Assembly: GCA_023953695.1 (NCBI GenBank)
Contig: JAMLJG010000018.1
Span: forward strand, 1-57,135
From: Kiritimatiellia bacterium
GTDB taxonomy: Bacteria > Verrucomicrobiota > Kiritimatiellia > CAIVKH01
DNA: 57,135 nucleotides
Reading direction: 5' to 3'
Positions 1 through 7,645 of this stretch are shown here, piece by piece. The translations under genes and the position numbers were made by a program. Within the stretch, counting starts at the first letter, position 1. Each line of letters starts with the position of its first letter. A model generated the notes under the pieces. It worked only from the letters and a program-made list of their open reading frames with translations, did no database searches and was not told the DNA's origin.

Positions 1-216
1 GGCGACGAGGGGGAGCGTGGATCGCGTGTATGTTGCGAGCCATACGGCGGCGAAGATCGCCAAGGCATGAAGAAATTGGTAGCGCGCACCGGTCTCGAAT
101 GTAGTCAGCGCTTCGGGTGTGAGCTTGGGCTTGAGTCCATGCGCGCCGAATGCGCCGAGCGCCACAGCGCTGCCTCCCGCGATGCAGGCCCAGAGGATGA
201 GGTATCGCGCGTTCAT
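1..216 (-). CDS. DUF423 family membrane protein, partial
   Basis: The gene starts at an ATG at 214-216 and runs off the left edge of the window, so only the first 72 codons are present. The peptide opens with a hydrophobic segment and carries GAFGAHGL near residue 22, the hallmark of the small DUF423 (YgdD-like) inner-membrane family, followed by a second hydrophobic stretch. The start codon overlaps the stop of the upstream epimerase gene by ATGA, so the two are translationally coupled. The biochemical function of the family is unknown. Confidence in the family is high from the motif; the C-terminus cannot be seen. Confidence 0.8.
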   Translation of the reverse strand, partial: MNARYLILWACIAGGSAVALGAFGAHGLKPKLTPEALTTFETGARYQFLHALAIFAAVWLATYTRSTLPLVA

Positions 217-1118
217 TTTCCTTTTCCTTCGAGGTTGTGCGCAAGCGATTGGGCGAGGGTGGGATAGAGAAACTCGAATCCAGCTTTGCGCAGTTTAGCC
301 GAGTCAACGCGCTGGCTAGCGAGAAGGATCTCGCGGCCCATATTTCCGGGCAGGAGCTGTAGGAAAAGCGATGGCACATGCATAAACGTCGGGCGATTGA
401 GCGCAGCGCCCAGCGCCTTGGTGAAATCGCGATTGGTCACCGACTCCGGGGCCACTGCGTTGATGGGGCCGCTCAGCGAGTCGTTTTCAATGATAAACTG
501 AATGACTGAGACAAGGTCATCCAGATCAATCCAGCTCAGATATTGGCGGCCGTGCCCGAGTTGACCGCCGAGTCCCGCGCGAAACGCGGGGAGCATTTTC
601 TTCAGCATGCCACCTGCGGAACTCAACGCGACACCCGTGCGCAAAGTGGCAACACGGATACCGCCGTTTGCGGCAATATCCGTTGCCTTTTCCCATTCCT
701 GGCAGAGGAGGGGGAGGAATCCCATTCCGGGCCCGGATGTTTCGGAGAGCCACTGATCGGCCCGTGTGCCGTAGTAGCCGATGGCAGATGCGGAGAGGAT
801 GACGCGCGGCCGCGAGGTGAGTCCTGCGAGGGCCTCGGTCAGGAACTCGGTCGCCTGCACTCGGCTGCGGTGGATCCGTCTCTTCTTCTCTTCTGTCCAC
901 AGGCCGAAGAGGGACTCGCCAGCGAGGTGAATCACGGCGTCGAGTTTTTCCAGGCCATTTCGCTCAACCCGTCCCGTGGCGGGATCCCACGCGATGTCGC
1001 CGCGCGAGCGGTCTGGGTTGCGACGGACGAGTCGAATGACGTAGTGACCGTGTGTCGTCAAATGGCGGACGAGCGCGCTGCCGATCAATCCTGTTGAACC
1101 TGTGACCAGAACTTTCAT
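213..1118 (-). CDS. TIGR01777 family NAD(P)-dependent epimerase-like protein
   Basis: This 301-residue protein has the short-chain dehydrogenase glycine motif TGSTGLIGSAL at residues 6-16, then VIHLAGES near residue 62 and SASAIGYYG near residue 110. These are diagnostic of the YfcH/TIGR01777 branch of atypical SDR proteins, which have a Rossmann fold and a C-terminal DUF1731-like region ending the protein. Length is normal for the family. It probably binds NAD(P), but the substrate is not established. It lies 73 bases downstream of ccsA on the same strand and overlaps the following DUF423 gene. Confidence 0.88.
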   Translation of the reverse strand: MKVLVTGSTGLIGSALVRHLTTHGHYVIRLVRRNPDRSRGDIAWDPATGRVERNGLEKLDAVIHLAGESLFGLWTEEKKRRIHRSRVQATEFLTEALAGLTSRPRVILSASAIGYYGTRADQWLSETSGPGMGFLPLLCQEWEKATDIAANGGIRVATLRTGVALSSAGGMLKKMLPAFRAGLGGQLGHGRQYLSWIDLDDLVSVIQFIIENDSLSGPINAVAPESVTNRDFTKALGAALNRPTFMHVPSLFLQLLPGNMGREILLASQRVDSAKLRKAGFEFLYPTLAQSLAHNLEGKGK

Positions 1119-1191
1119 CGGCGGTGACTGTATTCACTTTGGCGCAGCGTGTCCAACGCAACGCCGGGGCGGTGGCGAGAAGAGTTGATTT

Positions 1192-3072
1192 CTAGGAGGA
1201 GATGGGGCGTCGGCGCGCGTAGATGACGGGGACGGTGATCGCGACGAAGAGCAGTTCGATCGCGACCGCGATCCAAAGACCGAGCGCAACGCCGCTGGTG
1301 AATCCATAGGAGTGCAGGCCGACGCCGAGCAGGTTCACACCGATCCACGCGAAGAGTACGACGATTACGCCGAGCACGCTACCAGCCGCGACGCCGAGAT
1401 TACCGATCATCGCAGCCCAACGCGCGTGGAAGAGAATGGAGCACCAGAGCACGATCAAGAGCGCGCCGTTTTCTTTGGGGTCCCAACCCCAGAAGCGGCC
1501 CCACGATTGATCGGCCCAGACGCCTCCGAGCATCGTGCCGAGGAAGGAGAAAATCAGGCCGAAGGCGAGCAGGCCATAAACGGCGCGCGCCGAGGATCGG
1601 AGCGCAGGGTGGTTGTCCGGATATTTGAGGGCTTGCAGGAGATAGATGTGTCCTGCGAGCCCTGCGGCGATGCAGCCCGCGTAGCCAATGGTGATGGTGA
1701 CGACGTGTGTTGAGAGCCAAAAATTCGAATCGAGAACTGCGATTACGACACCCATCGTGTCGTTTTGCATTTCGAACCGATTCGAGATCATGAGGAGCAC
1801 AAGTCCCGAAACGGCGGAGAGGAATGCGCCGAGCCCGTTGCGCTGATACCACTCGACGGCGAGACCGAGCACGACGCAGACCCACGCCACAAAGATGAAC
1901 GTCGCGTAGAGGTTCGTCATGGGTGGCCGACCCATGATCATCATGCGCGCGACGATGCCGTAGGTGTGGGGGATCAGCGCGAGGGCGATGCCTGCGAGGG
2001 TGAAGCGCCGCAGGAGCGTGCTCGTTCGGAGGAGAGCCACGAGGCTCAAGAGAAAGGCGAATCCATAGAGGATTTGCGCCCGATAGAGCGGGTCAATTCG
2101 GTTGTAGGTCAGCTCCAGGTTCAGGTGGCGCAGGGCTCGGTTTTCCTCGGCGCGCGAGGCAATGGAGCGAGCGACGGAGTGGGCGGCGAGCTTGAACTCC
2201 GCGTTGCGGCCTGCGAGCCAGGCCTGCGCCATATTCTGCATGGCGAACAATTCATTGGACGATGTGTCGTCGAGAGCGCCAAAGGCGAGCTTATCCCACG
2301 GGCTGATCCACTGCTCTTCGTTGTGCGCGGGAATAGGGAGCATCGCGATGGGCAAGTCCCGATAATAGCGGCTCCAGTTGAACAGCGTTGAGGAGAGCGC
2401 GAAGAGATCGGATTCGTCCGCGCTCCAGGATTCCGGCGGTCGCGCGGCGAGCCGTTGAATGTCGGCGCTCAATGACTTCGCATGCGTGTGCATGTCGAGG
2501 AAGCTGAAGTTTTCCTGATCTGCGGGAAGGTTCAATTGTGCGCGGAGAACGGCATTGGTGACTGTGAAGTCGGGGTGGGGGACAGCAAAGCGGAAACTCG
2601 CGCCGAGCGAGGCAAACGTCGTGATGTTGTGATAGACGCGGAGAAACTCTTTTTCCACGGGGTTGCGCTGGTTTTCCTCGTGCTGCGCCGCGGCGGATGC
2701 CAGTTCGCGCAATTTTTCGAGGCCGGGCCGCAGTTGGTCGTAGGAAAAGCGGCGGCCGGACAAGTCGTCGAGTCCCATCGCCTCGAGCACTTCCGGATTG
2801 TTGACGAGGAATACCGTGTCGGTTTGCGAGTGCGCCGGGTCAAAGACGAGGCGCGCGAGCCATTCGATCGCAGGGCGCTTGCCGAATGTGCTCCGGCCCG
2901 AGAATTGGAGCAGACGCAGGCGCGCGTAGGAGTCCATCGGCATGATGCGACCCCCGTCCTGGACGGGGATGCGAGCTAACTCGGTGTAGTCCAGATCGGT
3001 GGCCCGCGCAACGCGGGCTCCCGCGAAGAGGGCGAGGATCAGGGCGAAAATGGAGAGCAGGAAACGATTCAT
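1192..3072 (-). CDS. ccsA: System II cytochrome c biogenesis protein CcsA (ResC-like), long form
   Basis: The 626-residue protein is the heme-handling half of the System II (Ccs) cytochrome c maturation complex. It has an N-terminal signal or anchor helix, a periplasmic region of about 370 residues beginning near GGRIMPMDSYARL, and then about eight membrane helices. The WWD heme-binding signature is seen as WGRFWGWDPKENGA near residue 524, and a His in VGLHSYG follows as the probable axial ligand. The open frame extends upstream into resB. I chose ATG 3070-3072 because it gives a proper N-terminal hydrophobic segment and an ATGA overlap with the resB stop. It would work with ResB to export heme and attach it to CXXCH apocytochromes. 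Confidence 0.9.
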   Translation of the reverse strand: MNRFLLSIFALILALFAGARVARATDLDYTELARIPVQDGGRIMPMDSYARLRLLQFSGRSTFGKRPAIEWLARLVFDPAHSQTDTVFLVNNPEVLEAMGLDDLSGRRFSYDQLRPGLEKLRELASAAAQHEENQRNPVEKEFLRVYHNITTFASLGASFRFAVPHPDFTVTNAVLRAQLNLPADQENFSFLDMHTHAKSLSADIQRLAARPPESWSADESDLFALSSTLFNWSRYYRDLPIAMLPIPAHNEEQWISPWDKLAFGALDDTSSNELFAMQNMAQAWLAGRNAEFKLAAHSVARSIASRAEENRALRHLNLELTYNRIDPLYRAQILYGFAFLLSLVALLRTSTLLRRFTLAGIALALIPHTYGIVARMMIMGRPPMTNLYATFIFVAWVCVVLGLAVEWYQRNGLGAFLSAVSGLVLLMISNRFEMQNDTMGVVIAVLDSNFWLSTHVVTITIGYAGCIAAGLAGHIYLLQALKYPDNHPALRSSARAVYGLLAFGLIFSFLGTMLGGVWADQSWGRFWGWDPKENGALLIVLWCSILFHARWAAMIGNLGVAAGSVLGVIVVLFAWIGVNLLGVGLHSYGFTSGVALGLWIAVAIELLFVAITVPVIYARRRPISS

Positions 3073-4220
3073 GCTGAGGCTCCTCCGGACCGGCGTGCGC
3101 GCCGAACCATCATGACGATGAAGTGCCATGCCAGGCCGAACGAAACCATGCCCGTCGCGATGTAGGGAATCATGCGCCCGTAATTGTGCATGACGGCGAA
3201 TGTGGACCACTGCGCATCGCTGCCGGGTTCCTCGCGGTAGGATGCCTGATAGAGCGTGAAGCCGCGGTCGCGCAGGGGCTTGTTCATGGAGATCACCATG
3301 TCGCGCTCCACGCCGTCGCTGCTAACTGTCACGCGGCTGGAGAAGTGCCGCGCAATGCCGGTGCCCGGATGCATTTCCTTGCGAAAGTCCTGGAGCGTGA
3401 CCACGAACGGGAGCGGATCCCTCATGCGTCGCAGCGCGATGGTGTAATCCTTGCCGTCGTGCGCGAAGGTCGTGGGAACCTCGTCTTCGCCGAAGAGAAT
3501 CGCGCGCGCAGGTGCGCCGTCCTGCTGTTCAATTGTGATGACGGCGCCCGCGATATTTTCGCCCGGTTCCTTGGCGAGCTTGGTGGAGCGCAGCGAGCTG
3601 AGATTGTGAGAACTCAACGGCGCGTTGGTTAGTGGAGTTGTGGATTGGAAGGCGCGCGCATTCCGATAGTATTCTTCGACGCGGAGGGTGAGTCCGGCAT
3701 CCTCGAAGCGCAAGACATCGCCCGCCTTCAGGGCATTCGAGTTGTAGGCCATCACGTCGAGCATGTCGCCCTCGCGCGACCAGACCGCGACTTCCCAATC
3801 TCCATACGATGCGGATGCGCTGCCGCTTTCGCCTTCGGCCAGCGTCAACTGCGATTCGCGGGCGAAGAGGTGTGTGATCGCACCGCCTCCCAGCATCAGC
3901 AACAAGCCGAGGTGAATGACGAGAAGGCCGAAAGTCAGCTTCTTGCGCGCGAGGAGGCGGATCAGATAGACCACGAGGTTGAGCATGAGCACGGCGAGAA
4001 CGAGTTGCGTTCCGGGAAACGGAACCACCCCTGCCGCGAGGAAGAACCACGAGTCAAAAAAGCGCTCTTTCGCGAGATAGAGACCGTTCTGAACCTGGTA
4101 GAGCGTGCCCCAAAACGTGAGCACCATCAGGAATGCCAAGCCGTAGGTTGTGATTTGAGCCGAGCCGAGATAGGCCCAGATGGCGGCGGCGCGCGATGTT
4201 TTGTGGGTTTCGTCGTTCAT
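3069..4220 (-). CDS. resB: ResB/Ccs1-like cytochrome c biogenesis protein
   Basis: The 383-residue membrane protein has hydrophobic helices near residues 15-40, 65-85 and 95-115, a large periplasmic domain, and a last helix near residue 355. This is the ResB/Ccs1 topology. The conserved region VVTLQDFRKEMHPGTG, followed by SMNKPLRDRGFTLYQASY near residue 315, is characteristic of ResB proteins. ResB partners CcsA in System II heme delivery. The gene overlaps ccsA downstream and the lipoprotein gene upstream, each by four bases, so the three are probably cotranslated. It is shorter than many ResB proteins but complete. Confidence 0.87.
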   Translation of the reverse strand: MNDETHKTSRAAAIWAYLGSAQITTYGLAFLMVLTFWGTLYQVQNGLYLAKERFFDSWFFLAAGVVPFPGTQLVLAVLMLNLVVYLIRLLARKKLTFGLLVIHLGLLLMLGGGAITHLFARESQLTLAEGESGSASASYGDWEVAVWSREGDMLDVMAYNSNALKAGDVLRFEDAGLTLRVEEYYRNARAFQSTTPLTNAPLSSHNLSSLRSTKLAKEPGENIAGAVITIEQQDGAPARAILFGEDEVPTTFAHDGKDYTIALRRMRDPLPFVVTLQDFRKEMHPGTGIARHFSSRVTVSSDGVERDMVISMNKPLRDRGFTLYQASYREEPGSDAQWSTFAVMHNYGRMIPYIATGMVSFGLAWHFIVMMVRRARRSGGASA

Positions 4221-4864
4221 GGTCTCAGCGAACGGCAGAGCGCCGTAAAGGCTTCCTTCTGTTCCTCAAGCAAGGTGCGGGGGCCGGTGAGTTTTACAAA
4301 AAGCGTCCGATCCTCGAGCGGCAGAATGGCGGCCAAGATGGATGGATCAGCATCGGGCGCGAGAGAGGTGAAGTCGTAGGTGAGGCAGGGGAAATCGCCC
4401 TCGGTCTTAAACGTGTTCGGCGATCGAGCAAATTTTGCAAGAGTGTCCGGAGCGACTTGCAAATTGATCTGCCGAGCCCAGCGCTGAAGGTTTTCTTCGA
4501 TGCCGCCCACAGCGCCGGGGAAGGCGGTGAGTGTACACTCTACCCTTTCTGCGCCGACGATGAAGGTTGCGATTCGCATCGGGTTGCCGAGTTGCTCGGT
4601 CCAGCCCTCCGGCGTTGTCCATGCCACGGGCTCGTTGGCTGCGGTGACAGCGGGCGCTCCGGGCGCGGCCATGTCCGACATTCCGCCTGGCGCATTGCGC
4701 ATTGGCGCTGCGCCGCCAGAGTCTCCGTGATCGTGCCCGGCGTGAGCCGAGGCACTCGTTGCAATTTCGCGGTAACGTCGCATGGTCGGCTCGGCATCGC
4801 GCCCGCAGGCGGAGAGACCCAGCGCGAGAACTGCGATCCAAGAGAAGGCGCTCCAGTGCTTCAT
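4217..4864 (-). CDS. Histidine-rich lipoprotein of the cytochrome c biogenesis operon
   Basis: This 215-residue protein starts with a lipoprotein signal: a hydrophobic core and the lipobox LSAC with Cys at about residue 20. It is followed by a His/Asp-rich stretch (AHAGHDHGDS), which could bind a metal. The C-terminal 130 residues begin with WTTPEGWTEQ and form a compact soluble domain that I cannot assign to a named family. The stop overlaps the resB start, tying it to heme or cytochrome c maturation by context only. It would sit on the periplasmic face of a membrane. Function is unknown. Confidence 0.75.
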   Translation of the reverse strand: MKHWSAFSWIAVLALGLSACGRDAEPTMRRYREIATSASAHAGHDHGDSGGAAPMRNAPGGMSDMAAPGAPAVTAANEPVAWTTPEGWTEQLGNPMRIATFIVGAERVECTLTAFPGAVGGIEENLQRWARQINLQVAPDTLAKFARSPNTFKTEGDFPCLTYDFTSLAPDADPSILAAILPLEDRTLFVKLTGPRTLLEEQKEAFTALCRSLRP

Positions 4865-4973
4865 GGGAGGGATAAACGTAGCCGCGCATTCCTGTAAGTC
4901 AAGGGATTGCGATGCAAAGCGTCAGGCCATCTACCGCTATTTCGCGATCCTCCTGGCAGGGCCGCTTCCGGCG

Positions 4974-6458
4974 CTATTGAGCGGTGTCCATCAAGTCCGG
5001 CGAGCGGTCTGAGGCGATACGGTAGGTGTTCAGGATTTGATCGCGACTCGCGAGGGCCTTTGCGCGGTCGAGCGTGACGACTTGCCCTGCGTCGTTGGAG
5101 AACGTCACAAACTCGTCGCCATCCGGATTTTCCACGGCGGCGATCAGTTCCTTCATGCTGTGCACGCGCTTCCCGTCCACGGTGGTGACGATCCAATTAT
5201 TGATGTTGTCATAGCCTTGATTGATGTCAGCCGAGAGGAGTTTGAGCGCGACGATGACTTGCTCGCCATCCACCTCCGGGAAATTGTTGTTCAGCACTGC
5301 CGTGAGGCCGTTCGGCGCATTGTTGTACCAGTTGGCCCCCCACATTTGCAGGAGGTTGCGAGTGAGAGGCGAGAAGACGATGCCGCCAATGATGTAGTAG
5401 GTGGGCAGCACGTCATATCGCTCGTTGGGGACGAGCTGATCGTCCGTCAACGGCCGTGTGAGTTTTATGTTGAGTGGGATCCGCGCGCCATCGCGCCAGA
5501 CTTCGAGAGCAATGGATTCGCCGATTCTCTTGTTTTGAATGAAGTAGGAGAGACTTGTTCGCTCGCGCGGGCGAAATTCGACCGTTCCATCATCCGCCAC
5601 CGGCGCACCCTCAATGGTCACAATCACGTCATTTGTGTGCATGACGCCTTCGGCGGGCGAGCCGGGGTTGATGCGAAAAACGCGCATGCCGGTCAAATCC
5701 TGCGGCATGTGTACGCTGCGCTTGAGATCGCGATTCTCCATTCCTTGCAGACTTACGCCGAGGCTGGGGAATCCGTCGTAGGTGCCATCCTCCAGATCTT
5801 CGAAAAGTTGTTGGATGATGGAGACGGGCACCATGTAGCCAATGTTGTCGGCCTGCCGCATGCCCTGCATCACGACCCCCACGATCTTTCCGTCTTTGAT
5901 TACGGGGCCGCCGCTGTTGCCCGGATTGATGGCCGCATCGAGCTGTCCGGCTAGAAATGCGAACGAACTGTGCGCATAGTTCTGATGCTCAATGCGCGAA
6001 ATGACGCCTTTGGTGACACTGAGCGTGTCGCCGCCCATCGGGAAGCCATAGACGAATACTTCGTCCTGTGCATTCGGCAATTCGCCGAGATCGAGGCCCT
6101 CTTGCTCATCCCAGAACGAGGGGTCATCCACCGTGAGCAGCGCCAAATCCACTTCGTGCGCAGCCGCCAGAACGTGCGCCCGATAGCGGCGCGCATCCCC
6201 CGCGCGGCGGACTTGGATGAACGTTTCGTTTCCGACCACGTGTGCGTTGGTGAGAATCTTCTTTCCTTTAAGGATGGCGCCCGAGCCGGTGCCTGAAGCC
6301 GTTCCGCGCATATTCCACGGATTCCAGTAATCCGGGATATTGGCGACGGTATAGATTTTGACGATCTCGTCCTTGAGATCATCCGAGGCCCACACCGGGG
6401 CCGCGGCGAACAGGGCTGCGAGCAACGCGCAAGCCCACCTGTGAGAAAATAGTGACAT
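4974..6458 (-). CDS. Exported Deg-like serine protease with PDZ domain
   Basis: The 494-residue protein has a cleavable signal peptide ending near VWASDD. A trypsin-like domain carries the catalytic triad: His73 in TNAHVVG, Asp104 in EVDLALL and Ser182 in NPGNSGGP. A PDZ domain follows at roughly residues 230-330 (LGVSLQG then NPGSPAEGV), and a second, diverged PDZ-like region occupies the C-terminus. This is the S1C family architecture of Deg proteases, with the long C-terminal arrangement seen in plant-type Deg9-like proteins. It probably degrades or chaperones exported proteins. A GGAG ribosome site precedes the ATG. It is divergent from pheS and 109 bases upstream of the lipoprotein gene. 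Confidence 0.9.
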   Translation of the reverse strand: MSLFSHRWACALLAALFAAAPVWASDDLKDEIVKIYTVANIPDYWNPWNMRGTASGTGSGAILKGKKILTNAHVVGNETFIQVRRAGDARRYRAHVLAAAHEVDLALLTVDDPSFWDEQEGLDLGELPNAQDEVFVYGFPMGGDTLSVTKGVISRIEHQNYAHSSFAFLAGQLDAAINPGNSGGPVIKDGKIVGVVMQGMRQADNIGYMVPVSIIQQLFEDLEDGTYDGFPSLGVSLQGMENRDLKRSVHMPQDLTGMRVFRINPGSPAEGVMHTNDVIVTIEGAPVADDGTVEFRPRERTSLSYFIQNKRIGESIALEVWRDGARIPLNIKLTRPLTDDQLVPNERYDVLPTYYIIGGIVFSPLTRNLLQMWGANWYNNAPNGLTAVLNNNFPEVDGEQVIVALKLLSADINQGYDNINNWIVTTVDGKRVHSMKELIAAVENPDGDEFVTFSNDAGQVVTLDRAKALASRDQILNTYRIASDRSPDLMDTAQ

Positions 6459-6601
6459 GAGGGGTCTCCGGTATAAGTTGGTTCTCTGTTTGTCTCAAAA
6501 CGAATGAACTGCGTTCAAAATATCCTTTTTTTGCGCGCGCTTGAGTCGCATGATGCGCCTTTTATTTGCCAAAGCCGAATCCTTTCGGCAGAGAAGTATT
6601 A

Positions 6602-7609
6602 ATGAATAATGCAGAGATACAGGAATTGCAGGCCGCCGCGATCCAGGAAGTCGGGGCGGCGCCCGATGCTGCATCGCTGGAAAGTGCGCGCGTGAAATAT
6701 CTCGGCCGCAACGGGCGCGTGCAGGACGTCCTGCTCGCGCTGCGCCAAGCGCCAGTGGAGCAGAAGCGGGAATTGGGGCGCTTGGCCAACGAGTTCAAGA
6801 CATCCGTTCAGGCCGCGGTGGACGCGCGCAAAGATGCGCTTCAGGCCTCGGCGAGTGTGGCCTCTTTCGATGTCACACTGCCCGGGCGCTGGCACGGCCT
6901 CGGCACGCGCCATCCGGTGACGCAGATCATTGACCGCGCGGTAGAAATCTTTGGGCAGCTCGGCTTCACGGTTGCCGATGGACCGGACATCGAGACGACC
7001 TTCCACAACTTCGATGCGCTCAATACGCCCGCGAACCATCCCTCGCGCGATCCGAAGGACACCTTCTATCTCGACGACACGCATCTGCTCCGCACGCATA
7101 CCTCGCCCGTGCAGATTCGCGTCATGCAGAGTCGCAAGCCGCCCGTGCGCATCATCGCCCCTGGCCGCTGCTATCGGCGCGACACCACCGATGCCACGCA
7201 CAGCGCGAACTTTCACCAGGTCGAAGGGCTTTATGTTGACCGAAAAGTCTCGCTCGCCGACCTCAAGGGCGACCTGACCTATTTCGCCCGCCAAATGATG
7301 GGGCCGGACGTGAAGATTCGCTTTCGCCCGCACTTCTTCCCGTTCACGGAACCCAGCGTCGAATACGATTTCTCCTGCCATGTCTGCCACGGCGCGGGCT
7401 GCCGCGTGTGCAAACACAGCGGCTGGATCGAGATTTCCGGCGCGGGCATGGTGGATCCGCACGTCTTCAAGGCCGTGGGCTACGACTCCTCCGAAGTCAC
7501 CGGATATGCCTTCGGCATGGGCGTTGAGCGCATCGCCATGATTTTGCTCGGCGTGCCCGATATCCGGATGCTGTACGACAATGACGTGAGGTTTTTGGGG
7601 CAATTCTAG
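6602..7609 (+). CDS. pheS: Phenylalanine--tRNA ligase alpha subunit
   Basis: This 335-residue protein is the catalytic subunit of bacterial phenylalanyl-tRNA synthetase, a cytoplasmic alpha2-beta2 enzyme. The N-terminal coiled-coil (first ~90 residues, with KYLGRNGRV) binds tRNA. Class II motif 2 is seen as GRCYRRDTTDATH and motif 3 as FGMGVERIAMILLG near the C-terminus. A Cys-rich stretch CHVCHGAGCRVC is typical of the family. An in-frame TTG at 6566 would add 12 residues; I prefer ATG 6602, which has a GAGAAG ribosome site and the usual family N-terminus. It is followed 36 bases later by pheT. Confidence 0.97.
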   Translation: MNNAEIQELQAAAIQEVGAAPDAASLESARVKYLGRNGRVQDVLLALRQAPVEQKRELGRLANEFKTSVQAAVDARKDALQASASVASFDVTLPGRWHGLGTRHPVTQIIDRAVEIFGQLGFTVADGPDIETTFHNFDALNTPANHPSRDPKDTFYLDDTHLLRTHTSPVQIRVMQSRKPPVRIIAPGRCYRRDTTDATHSANFHQVEGLYVDRKVSLADLKGDLTYFARQMMGPDVKIRFRPHFFPFTEPSVEYDFSCHVCHGAGCRVCKHSGWIEISGAGMVDPHVFKAVGYDSSEVTGYAFGMGVERIAMILLGVPDIRMLYDNDVRFLGQF

Positions 7610-7645
7610 GCCTGCGCAATCGCGGCCCATCAACGGAACTTAGCT

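Noticed and set aside
6599..7633. A 344-codon frame opposite pheS
   Set aside because: Antisense shadow of pheS; no family features.
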